A stretch of DNA of 9,806 nt from JBDSLU01 sp039916225 (GTDB lineage Bacteria > Acidobacteriota > Vicinamibacteria > Vicinamibacterales > Vicinamibacteraceae). This document shows, one piece after another, positions 1 to 6,372 of this stretch. Below the pieces are notes generated by a model. It made no database searches. It had not been told where the DNA came from and worked only from the letters and a program-made list of their open reading frames with translations. The DNA is taken from the NCBI GenBank assembly GCA_039916225.1, contig JBDSLU010000019.1:1-9806 (forward strand), given 5' to 3'. Position 1 is the stretch's first letter, and each line of letters opens with the position of its first letter. Made by a program: the position numbers and the translations under genes.

Positions 1-1581
1 GACTACACCGGCCCGTTCGCGATCGGCATCTCGGCCGATCCCGCCGACCCGACCCGCTACGTCGTCACCATGACGCAGTCGGGCCTCGGCATGCCGTCGC
101 GCGATTACTACCTCACGCCCGGGCCGAAGTTCGAGGGCTACCGCGCCGCCTACAAGGTCTACGTGTCGCGACTCCTCGAGTTGATCGGCGACAAGGCGCC
201 GGCGGAGAGCGCGGCCGCGGTCATCGCGCTCGAGACCAAGCTCGCCACCGTCCACTGGGCGCCCGAACGCCGGCGCAACGTCAAGGACACCAACAACCCG
301 GCCGACCGCGCCACGCTGGCGACGATGATCCCGGCCGTCGACTGGCCGGCGGCCCTCGAGGCGATGGGCCTCGGCACCGCGCAGCGCTTCGTCGTGCGCG
401 AGCTCAGCGCCCTCCGTGACGGCGCCGCGCTGCTCGACACCGAGCCGGCCGCGACCTGGCGCGCGTATCTCGCCTTCCACCTCGCCGACGACTACGCGGA
501 GTACCTGCCTCAGGCGTTCGACGACGCCAACTTTGCCTTCGACAGCAAGGCGCTGCGCGGCATCGAGGCGCCGCGCGACCGATGGAAGCGCGGCACGCAG
601 CTGCTCGACGGGCTGATCGGCGAAGGCGTCGGCGAGCTCTACGTCGCCAAGCACTTCCCGCCCGGCCACAAGGCGGCGATGGACGCGCTCGTCGCCAACC
701 TGCGCGCCGCGATGGGCGAGCGCCTCAAGACCTTGGCGTGGATGGACGACGCGACCCGCGCCCAGGCGTTGAAGAAGCTGGCGACGTTCGACCCGCGCAT
801 CGGCTATCCGTCGACGTGGCGCGACTACTCGGACTTCCCCGTCGCCAAGGACACGCTCTTCGAGAACGTCCGCAACGGCCAGCTGTTCGAGTGGCGACGG
901 CGCGTCGCCCGCCTGAACACGCCGGTGGATCGTGGCGAGTGGCGGATGAACGCCCAGACGGTCAACGCGTCCTACAGCCCGCTCTCGAACCAGATCACCT
1001 TCCCGGCCGGCATCCTGCAGCCGCCGTTCTTCGACCCCAACGCCGATCCAGCGGTGAATTACGGCGCCATCGGCGCGGTGATCGGCCACGAGATCGGCCA
1101 CGGCTTCGACGACCAGGGCCGCGAGTTCGACGAGACCGGCGCGGTCCGCAACTGGTGGAGCGCCGCCACCAACGCGAAGTTCCTGGCTGCCACCGAACGG
1201 CTGGCGGCGCAGTACAACGCCTTCTGCCCAGTGCCGAACCTGTGCGTGAACGGCAAGCTGACGATGGGCGAGAACCTCGGCGATCTCGGCGGAATCGAGA
1301 TGGCCTACGCCGCCTACACGCTGTCGTTGAAAGGCCAGCCGGCACCGGTCATCGACGGCTTCACCGGCGACCAGCGCTTCTTCCTGGCCTATGGGCAGGT
1401 GTGGCGCAGCGCGATGCGCGAGGACGCCCTGCGGAACCTCATCCTCACCAACCCGCACTCGCCCGGCGACGCGCGCGCCACCATCCCGGTGCGCAACGTG
1501 GACGCCTGGTACGCGGCGTTCGACGTCAAGCCGGCCGACAAGGGCTACGTAGCGCCCGAGCAGCGCGTCCACATCTGGTAA
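1..1581 (+). CDS. M13 family zinc metallopeptidase (neprilysin/PepO-like), 5'-truncated by window edge
   Basis: Endopeptidase of the M13 family, which cleaves small peptides and is usually periplasmic, secreted or membrane-anchored. The frame is open from base 1 and the residues before the first ATG (position 70) already fit the family (DYTGPF...), so that ATG is internal and the true start is outside the window. Numbering from base 1, seen motifs are: NASYSP substrate-binding motif upstream of the active site (cf. NAYY/NAFY); HEIGH zinc site with H363, E364, H367; GENLGDLGG with third zinc ligand E424 and supporting D428; H486 and R492, matching neprilysin H711/R717 near the active site. The visible 526 residues cover most of a family protein of about 680 residues. 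The end is RVHIW: the terminal Trp of the family is kept but the animal-type Cys (CxxW) is absent. All catalytic residues are intact. It converges on the aminotransferase gene at 1642. The signal peptide, if any, lies outside the window. Confidence 0.95.
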   Translation, partial: DYTGPFAIGISADPADPTRYVVTMTQSGLGMPSRDYYLTPGPKFEGYRAAYKVYVSRLLELIGDKAPAESAAAVIALETKLATVHWAPERRRNVKDTNNPADRATLATMIPAVDWPAALEAMGLGTAQRFVVRELSALRDGAALLDTEPAATWRAYLAFHLADDYAEYLPQAFDDANFAFDSKALRGIEAPRDRWKRGTQLLDGLIGEGVGELYVAKHFPPGHKAAMDALVANLRAAMGERLKTLAWMDDATRAQALKKLATFDPRIGYPSTWRDYSDFPVAKDTLFENVRNGQLFEWRRRVARLNTPVDRGEWRMNAQTVNASYSPLSNQITFPAGILQPPFFDPNADPAVNYGAIGAVIGHEIGHGFDDQGREFDETGAVRNWWSAATNAKFLAATERLAAQYNAFCPVPNLCVNGKLTMGENLGDLGGIEMAYAAYTLSLKGQPAPVIDGFTGDQRFFLAYGQVWRSAMREDALRNLILTNPHSPGDARATIPVRNVDAWYAAFDVKPADKGYVAPEQRVHIW

Positions 1582-1611
1582 CGCGCTCGGACGTCGCTCA
1601 CGAGGCGGCCC

Positions 1612-1637
1612 GCGGCCGGCCGTGAGAGGCCGGCCGC
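1612..1637. terminator. Strong inverted repeat between convergent genes, possible bidirectional terminator
   Basis: A perfect 10-bp inverted repeat (GCGGCCGGCC / GGCCGGCCGC) with a 6-nt loop, GTGAGA, lies 30 bp after the metallopeptidase stop and 4 bp from the stop of the convergent aminotransferase gene. Each arm contains the 8-bp palindrome GGCCGGCC. There is no T-tract on either side, so it is not a canonical intrinsic terminator. The position between converging stop codons and the all-G/C stem are the support for a termination or mRNA 3'-end stabilising role. Confidence 0.5.
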
Positions 1638-1641
1638 CAAG

Positions 1642-2826
1642 CTAACAGCCGGCGCCCGCGACCCAGTCGGAGGGCGCCGATGCCACTCGCGCCGACACCG
1701 GCGCTTGCAGCAGCGCCAGGATCGCCGGGACGGCTTCGTCCATCTCGGCCTGCGTACCGATGGTCAGGCGGAGGCAGGTCGTCAGCGGCGGGAACGGACG
1801 CGCCACGGCGATCCGCTGCCTTCGGCATTCCCAGCCGAACGAGCCGGCGTCGCGCCGGATGTCGATCATCAGGAAGTTCGCCGCCGACGGCAGCACGCGG
1901 AACCCGGCCGCCTCGAAGCGCGCGCGAGTGAATTGACGCACGGCTCGATTGCGGGCGCATTCGGCCGCGATGTGCGCCGTGTCGGTGAACGCTGCCGCCG
2001 CCGCGGCGAGCGAGGCGTTGCTCAGCGTGCCGTCCGGACCGTGCGCCTCGAGCGCGGCGAGGGTGTCGGGATGCGCAATGGCATAGCCGACGCGCAGGCC
2101 GGCCATGCCGAAGACCTTGGAAAACGTGCGCGTCACGAGGACGCGGCGATCGGCAACAGCCAGCGGCACCGCCGTGGCGTAGCCAGGCTCGTCGGCGTAC
2201 TCGAAGTAGGCTTCGTCGACGAGGACACGCGCCTCGGGCGCGGCCGTCTTCAGCTTCTCGACGAACGCCGCCAGGGCGGTGCCCGGGACGCCGCCACCGG
2301 TCGGGTTGTTGGGATTGCAGACGTAGACCAGGCCGGCGCCGGCGGCCTTGGCCAGCATCGCGTCGAGGTCGAGGCGGCCGTCCGCCGTGACGGGCACCGC
2401 CTGGACCTCGGCGCCGGTGGCCCGCGCCGTGCGGGCGGGCGCCTCGAACGTCGGCGCCGCCGTGAGCAGCGATCGCGACGTGCCGGTGAACGCCAGCGTC
2501 GCCGCGCTGAGCAGCGCGCCCGAGCCAGGCGTCAGGTGGATCCACGATCGCTCGACCTGGTGTCGGGCGACGAGCGCCTCGATCAGCGTTTCCCAGATGC
2601 GGCCCGGGTAGCGGTTCGCTTCGTCAGCCGCGGCGAGGAACGCCGCCCGCGCCGCCGGCCCGAGGCCGGTGGCGTTCTCGTTGCTACCCAGTCGCAGCAC
2701 ACCCGCGCTGCGCGCGATCTCGCCGGCCGGGCTCGCCAGCGCGGTCCCTCGCCCGGCCGCGCCAACTGCGGCCACCGACACCAACCCGCCGAGCACATTG
2801 CGTCGCGAGAGCCGAGCGCCTGCCAT
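1642..2826 (-). CDS. Tat-exported HisC-like PLP-dependent aminotransferase (AT1)
   Basis: Fold-type I PLP aminotransferase of the histidinol-phosphate aminotransferase (HisC) family, 394 aa. Residues 1-32 are a twin-arginine signal (SRRNVL at 7-12, Ala/Gly/Val-rich h-region, ALA before position 32). The HisC-type site is complete: SNEN (48-51), Y73 in NRYP, N174 in NPNNPTG, D204 and Y207 in VDEAYFEY, Schiff-base lysine K237 in TFSKVFG, R245 in GLRVGY, R353 in LRLTIGT; these match E. coli HisC Y55, N157, D184, Y187, K214, R222 and R335. The ATG at 2826 has GGAGGAGG (2838-2831) 4 nt upstream. It is the last gene of the cassette, 70 nt after ridA. Export and the absence of other his genes argue against histidine biosynthesis; the amino donor and acceptor are unknown. 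It is a close paralogue of the gene at 5081-6346. The C-terminal extension ending DWVAGAGC is not part of the HisC fold as I know it. Confidence 0.91.
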   Translation of the reverse strand: MAGARLSRRNVLGGLVSVAAVGAAGRGTALASPAGEIARSAGVLRLGSNENATGLGPAARAAFLAAADEANRYPGRIWETLIEALVARHQVERSWIHLTPGSGALLSAATLAFTGTSRSLLTAAPTFEAPARTARATGAEVQAVPVTADGRLDLDAMLAKAAGAGLVYVCNPNNPTGGGVPGTALAAFVEKLKTAAPEARVLVDEAYFEYADEPGYATAVPLAVADRRVLVTRTFSKVFGMAGLRVGYAIAHPDTLAALEAHGPDGTLSNASLAAAAAAFTDTAHIAAECARNRAVRQFTRARFEAAGFRVLPSAANFLMIDIRRDAGSFGWECRRQRIAVARPFPPLTTCLRLTIGTQAEMDEAVPAILALLQAPVSARVASAPSDWVAGAGC

Positions 2827-2874
2827 GGGGCCTCCTCCACGTGTGAGGTCCCATCATGCCGCAAGATCGGAGCG

Positions 2875-2893
2875 GTCGCCGGCTCGGGGCGAC
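2875..2893 (-). other. Small hairpin directly after the RidA stop
   Basis: Arms GTCGCC / GGCGAC (6 bp) enclose a 7-nt loop, starting 3 nt after the RidA stop codon on the - strand. No T-tract follows. It sits in the 70-nt gap between the RidA gene and the downstream aminotransferase gene, the only gap in the cassette longer than 20 nt, so it could be a weak attenuator or an mRNA-stabilising stem. It may equally be chance in GC-rich DNA. Confidence 0.25.
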
Positions 2894-2896
2894 GCG

Positions 2897-3487
2897 TCAG
2901 GGCTTCGACGCCGGGTAGACCGCGAAGGCTTCGATCTCGATGAGCCAGAGCGGGTTGACGAGCGCCGAGACGCCGACCGTCGAGCGGGCCGGCTTGGTCG
3001 GGTTGGCGGCCGTGCCGAACACCTCCCGGTAGGCGGCGTTCCAGCCGTCGGTGTCGATCGCCCCCTTGGCCGGATCGGCGACGAGGTAGGCGCGCAGGTA
3101 GACCACGTCGGCCATCGTCAGGCCTTGGCCGGCGAGCTGCGTCTCGATCGCCTTGAGCACGCCGGCCGCCTGGGTCTTCGTGTCGCCGAAGCGCGCGATG
3201 TCGCCGGCCGGCGCGTCGGCCTTGGCGACCGGCGGCACCGTGCCGCTCGTCCACACGAAGGCGGCACCGGCCGGGATCGCTACCCCGGCGGAGATCGGCG
3301 AGGTCGGCGATCCATAGAAGGTGACGGCTGTGGGTGGCGCCTTGCGCACCGTCGCCGCAGCCGCAGCCGGCGGTGCTGTCGCGGCCGGCGTTTGCGCGTG
3401 AGCCGCCGCGGTCACAGACGTGCACGCCAACGCGCCGAGCAGCGCGCGCACGCGGCGGCCACCAATCCTCGATCTCGTATCCATCAT
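2897..3487 (-). CDS. Exported RidA (YjgF/YER057c/UK114) family imine/enamine deaminase
   Basis: RidA proteins hydrolyse reactive 2-imino acids/enamines to 2-oxo acids and ammonia. This 196-aa protein has about 50 extra N-terminal residues before the Rid domain (about 55-192). Residues 1-31 look like a Sec signal peptide: RRVR, hydrophobic ALLGALACTSV, then AHA before Gln32. An Ala/Pro-rich linker (33-52) follows. GALAC is only a poor lipobox match, so a lipoprotein is less likely. The domain has the family features: FVWTSGT, the QAAGVLKAIETQL helix, VVYLRAYL, and PARSTVGV with R168, the counterpart of E. coli RidA R105 that binds the substrate carboxylate, then IEIEAFAVY. Start: ATG at 3487 is 9 nt after GGAGGAG (3503-3497); TTG at 3493 in the same frame (two residues longer) is possible, as is ATG at 3484. 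It lies 16 nt after the oxidase stop (TGATGA), with its SD next to that stop, implying coupling. The oxidase product would be its natural substrate. Confidence 0.92.
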   Translation of the reverse strand: MMDTRSRIGGRRVRALLGALACTSVTAAAHAQTPAATAPPAAAAATVRKAPPTAVTFYGSPTSPISAGVAIPAGAAFVWTSGTVPPVAKADAPAGDIARFGDTKTQAAGVLKAIETQLAGQGLTMADVVYLRAYLVADPAKGAIDTDGWNAAYREVFGTAANPTKPARSTVGVSALVNPLWLIEIEAFAVYPASKP

Positions 3488-3496
3488 CGTCAACGA

Positions 3497-3503
3497 CTCC
3501 TCC
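3497..3503 (-). promoter_or_regulatory. Shine-Dalgarno site for the RidA gene
   Basis: GGAGGAG on the - strand directly follows the tandem TGATGA stops of the oxidase gene (the second TGA is at 3506-3504). Spacing is 9 nt to ATG 3487 and 3 nt to TTG 3493, which is why I prefer the ATG. The contact with the upstream stop suggests translational coupling. Confidence 0.6.
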
Positions 3504-3506
3504 TCA

Positions 3507-5084
3507 TCAGGCGCTCGCCCGCGCCGTCACCGCGCCCAACTCCCGCGAGGCCCGCTCGTGCACGCGGCGGGCGACGGTCCGTGCCGAGCCGAGCGCGCCG
3601 GCCATCCAGCCGCTCACGTAGGAGAGCCCGTCACCGGCGAGGTAGAGCGCGCCGTGCGGCTGCTGCAGCGTGAGGTACTCGGCTTTCCGCTGCGCCTCGG
3701 TGTACTGGGTCCAGCCACCGCGGTTGAAGGGCACGTGTTCCCACGCCACCGAGAACGCCGACTCGAGCTCGGTGCGGTACTGCGGATGGATCGTCGAGCC
3801 CTGCTCGATCGCGCACGCCAGTCGATCGGCGTGCGGCAGCTGCCCCATCGCCTTGGCCTTCTCGCCGTTCTGGTAGTAGCCGATGACCACCCCCTTGCGC
3901 GAAAGGTAACCGGCCGACGGGTACAGGATCTGGGTGATGTCGAGGCTGGTCCGGCTGATGCCGCCGTAGATGCCTTCGTCCTCCTCCCAGAACCGGCGCT
4001 TGAACTGCAGCCCGATCTTGCCCGCCGGGGCGAGGGCGACGGCGGCAATCGCCTGCTTCGTCTCCGCCGGCACGTCGAGCTCGATCTCGCGCAGCAGCGG
4101 CAACGGCAGCGTCGAGATGGCGAAGTCGGCGTCGAGCTCGCGCGGACGGCCCTCGACCTCGTAGCGGACGCGGACGCCGTGCTCGCGCTGGGCGACGGCG
4201 GTGACGCGGGCCCCGAGGGTGAGGGCTTTGACCCGAGCCGCCATCGCCTTGGCCAGGCCGTCGGTGCCGCCGACCACCTGGAACATCGGCGTCTGCAGCA
4301 CCAGCTCGCTGTTCAAGTAGGCGCTGAAGCCGGTGGCGAGCAGCGGGCCGAGCGCCAGCGGACCCTCGAGCACGCCTGACGTCTCGCCCGGGCCTGGCGC
4401 CACCGTGTAGCCGCGCCGCGGCGTGCCGGTATAGCGCAGGTCGGCGCCGAGCGCGCCCTGCCGACGCAGCCACTCGATCAGGCGTTCGCGATCGTCGGGA
4501 CCGAGCGGCGCGTCGAGCGCGTCGCGCGACACCGCCTTGGCCAGCAGCTCCGAGGTGTGACCCTGGAAATCGGCGCGCAGCTCACGGACGCGCATCTTGC
4601 GGCCGCTCACGGCGTCGTGAACCCAGGCCGCCTCGTTGGCGCACAGGAACGGCTCGATGGCGACGCCGAGCTCACGGCACCAATCCAGCGTCGCGGTGTG
4701 GTGATGCGGAATGCGGGCCGGGCCGGCGTTGAGATAGAGGCCGTCATCGTAGCGCGCGGTCAGGCCGGCCTGCGCCGGCTCCTCGCTGGCGGTGCCACCG
4801 CGGACGGTGAAGCAGCGTCCGCCGGCACGCGGCCGCGCCTCGAGCACGTCGCAGTGGTAGCCGAGCGACCCCAGCTCGATGGCCGCGGCCATGCCCGCCA
4901 GCCCGCCGCCGAGAATCGCGACCCGGGCCCCGCGGGGCGCCCGTCCGCTGACCGCGGGCGGCGGTGGATCGTCGGCGAGGAACCCGAGGCCGCGCATCGC
5001 CTCGTGCACGGCCACGGCGCCGGACGTCTGGCCGAGGCCCTGGAGGAAACGGCGGCGCGACAACGCCGCGAGCGCGTGCCTCAA
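3507..5084 (-). CDS. Tat-exported FAD-dependent L-amino-acid oxidase / flavin monoamine oxidase family protein
   Basis: Flavoenzyme of the monoamine/L-amino-acid oxidase family, which oxidises an amine or amino acid to the imine and reduces O2 to H2O2. The 525-aa protein begins with twin-arginine motif SRRRFLQ (9-15) and a weakly hydrophobic h-region with no clear AxA cleavage site, so it may be uncleaved. FAD site: VAILGGGLAGMAAA (GGGLAG 59-64), ribose-binding E82 in LEARPRAGGR, C-terminal YLAGDGLSYVSGWMAGAL (481-498). GPARIP carries R124, placed like the LAAO arginine (Arg90 in snake venom enzyme) that binds the substrate carboxylate; K356 in GKIGLQFKRRFWEED matches the conserved active-site lysine. 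These favour an amino acid over a simple amine as substrate. Start: TTG 5084 overlaps the upstream TGA (TTGA) 6 nt after GGAGG; GTG 5087 is the alternative at only 3 nt. The frame stays open upstream to about 6116, but there it is a shadow of the aminotransferase gene. Substrate is not predictable. Confidence 0.91.
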   Translation of the reverse strand: MRHALAALSRRRFLQGLGQTSGAVAVHEAMRGLGFLADDPPPPAVSGRAPRGARVAILGGGLAGMAAAIELGSLGYHCDVLEARPRAGGRCFTVRGGTASEEPAQAGLTARYDDGLYLNAGPARIPHHHTATLDWCRELGVAIEPFLCANEAAWVHDAVSGRKMRVRELRADFQGHTSELLAKAVSRDALDAPLGPDDRERLIEWLRRQGALGADLRYTGTPRRGYTVAPGPGETSGVLEGPLALGPLLATGFSAYLNSELVLQTPMFQVVGGTDGLAKAMAARVKALTLGARVTAVAQREHGVRVRYEVEGRPRELDADFAISTLPLPLLREIELDVPAETKQAIAAVALAPAGKIGLQFKRRFWEEDEGIYGGISRTSLDITQILYPSAGYLSRKGVVIGYYQNGEKAKAMGQLPHADRLACAIEQGSTIHPQYRTELESAFSVAWEHVPFNRGGWTQYTEAQRKAEYLTLQQPHGALYLAGDGLSYVSGWMAGALGSARTVARRVHERASRELGAVTARASA

Positions 5085-6346
5085 CACGCACCTCCGGCGT
5101 CCCAATCGGTGGCGCGCGTCGCCATGCGGGCCGACACCGGCGGCGCCGCTTCGAGCAGCGCCAGCATCGCCGGCACGGCCTCGTCCATCTCCGCCTGGGT
5201 GCCGATGCTCAGGCGGACGCAGGTCGTCAGCGGCGGGAACGCTCGCGCCACCCCGATCTGGTGCTGGCGGCAGAGCGCCCCGAAGGCGCCGGCGTCGCGC
5301 TTGATGTCGATCATCACGAAGTTGGCCGACGACGGCAGCACGCGATAGCCGGCGGCCTCGAACTTGCCGCGCGTGAAGGTGCGCGCGGCCGTGTTTCGCG
5401 CCCGTTCCGCCGTGAGGTGCGTCGTGTCGGCCAGCGCCGCCGCCGCCGCGGCCAGCGACGCGCTGCTCAGCGTGCCGCTCGAGCCCTGCTTGCGCAGCGC
5501 CGCGATCGTGTCCGGATGCGCGATCGCGTAGCCGACGCGCAGGCCGGCCATGCCGAAGATCTTCGAGAACGTGCGGGTGACGAACACGCGCGGATCGGCC
5601 TGCGCGAGCGGCACGGCGGTGGCGTAGCCGGGATCGTCCACGTACTCGAAGTAGGCCTCGTCGACCAGGATCCTGGCCTCGGGCGCCGCTGCCTTCACCA
5701 TGGCGACGAACGACGCCACGGCGGTCGCCGGCACGCTCGCGCCCGTCGGGTTGTTCGGGTTGCAGATGAAGAACATCCCGGCGCCGGCGGCCTTGGCGGC
5801 CATGCCGTCGAGGTCGAGACGACCCTCGGCGGTGACCGGCACCGCGTGGACCGGGGCGCCGATGGCAGCGGCAGCCCGGCCCGGCGCTTCGAACGTCGGC
5901 GACGCCACCACCAGCGACCGCAACGACGAGGTGAAGGCCATCGTCGCTGCGCGCAGCAGCTCGCCCGAGCCCGGCGTCAGGTAGATCCACGCCGGTTCGA
6001 CCTTGTGCTGGGCAGCGAGCGCCTCGATGAGTACCTGGCCGGCGCGACCGGGATAGCGGTTGGCCTCGCCCGCCGCCGCGACGAATGCGTCCTTCGCCGC
6101 CGGACCGAGCCCGCACGGGTTTTCGTTGCTGCCGAGCCGCAGCAGCGTATTGGTGCGGCGCACGTCGGCGGGCGCGGTGACGCCATCGAGCGTGGCGCCA
6201 CGCGCCGTGACGCGCGATGGTGCGATGACGCCCGCGGCAGCGGCGGAGAGCACGCCGCCCAGCAGGCGTCGACGCGAGAGTTGCCCACGCGCGAAAGACG
6301 AGAGAGACGACGGAACGTCATACGCGTCGTGCGAAGTGCGCAGCAT
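5081..6346 (-). CDS. Tat-exported HisC-like PLP-dependent aminotransferase (AT2), first gene of the cassette
   Basis: Fold-type I aminotransferase of the HisC family, 421 aa. The N-terminus is a long Tat signal: polar n-region to about residue 23, SRRRLL (24-29), then GGVLSAAAAGVIAPS and a linker before the catalytic domain at about 66. PLP-site residues are all present: SNEN (73-76), Y98 in NRYP, N199 in NPNNPTG, D229 and Y232 in VDEAYFEY, Schiff-base K262 in TFSKIFG, R270 in GLRVGY, R378 in VRLSIGT. ATG 6346 is chosen because AGGAGG (6359-6354) lies 7 nt upstream and the Tat motif follows; the frame extends to 6397 without an SD. About 74% identical to the paralogue at 1642-2826 by hand count. 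It ends DWDAGGAC, like that paralogue, and its stop overlaps the oxidase start. Export argues against a role in histidine synthesis. I infer transamination linked to the neighbouring amino-acid oxidase; the substrate is unknown. Confidence 0.92.
   Translation of the reverse strand: MLRTSHDAYDVPSSLSSFARGQLSRRRLLGGVLSAAAAGVIAPSRVTARGATLDGVTAPADVRRTNTLLRLGSNENPCGLGPAAKDAFVAAAGEANRYPGRAGQVLIEALAAQHKVEPAWIYLTPGSGELLRAATMAFTSSLRSLVVASPTFEAPGRAAAAIGAPVHAVPVTAEGRLDLDGMAAKAAGAGMFFICNPNNPTGASVPATAVASFVAMVKAAAPEARILVDEAYFEYVDDPGYATAVPLAQADPRVFVTRTFSKIFGMAGLRVGYAIAHPDTIAALRKQGSSGTLSSASLAAAAAALADTTHLTAERARNTAARTFTRGKFEAAGYRVLPSSANFVMIDIKRDAGAFGALCRQHQIGVARAFPPLTTCVRLSIGTQAEMDEAVPAMLALLEAAPPVSARMATRATDWDAGGAC
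5091..5095 (-). promoter_or_regulatory. Shine-Dalgarno site that decides the oxidase start (TTG at 5084)
   Basis: GGAGG lies inside the last codons of the upstream aminotransferase. It is 6 nt from TTG 5084 and 3 nt from GTG 5087, so normal spacing supports the TTG, which shares the bases of TTGA with the upstream stop. This is a typical translational-coupling junction. Confidence 0.6.
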
Positions 6347-6353
6347 GGGCAGG

Positions 6354-6359
6354 CCTCCT
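6354..6359 (-). promoter_or_regulatory. Shine-Dalgarno site for the first cassette gene (start at 6346)
   Basis: AGGAGG on the - strand, 7 nt before ATG 6346. It selects this start over an in-frame upstream ATG at 6397, which would add 17 residues ahead of the Tat n-region and lie across the palindrome at 6373-6391. Confidence 0.7.
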
Positions 6360-6372
6360 GTGATGGACGGAT

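Noticed and set aside
70..1581. Taking ATG at 70 as the start of the metallopeptidase
   Set aside because: The frame is open to base 1 with family-like residues before it, no SD precedes the ATG, and the N-terminal part of the M13 fold would be missing.
1642..2826. Naming this gene, or the paralogue at 5081-6346, hisC for histidine biosynthesis
   Set aside because: The family and active site match, but both have Tat signals, there are two copies, and the neighbours are an oxidase and RidA with no other histidine genes.
3470..3490. RidA as a lipoprotein, from the LLGALAC segment
   Set aside because: The -3 position is Ala rather than Leu/Val/Ile, and an AHA signal peptidase I site follows a few residues later.
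5085..6116. A continuous - strand open frame joining this stretch to the flavoprotein, which would give an 869-residue fusion
   Set aside because: The extra part reads the aminotransferase gene in another frame, giving Arg/Gly-rich sequence with no domain, while the true frame shows an intact HisC fold. The real start is at the TTGA junction.
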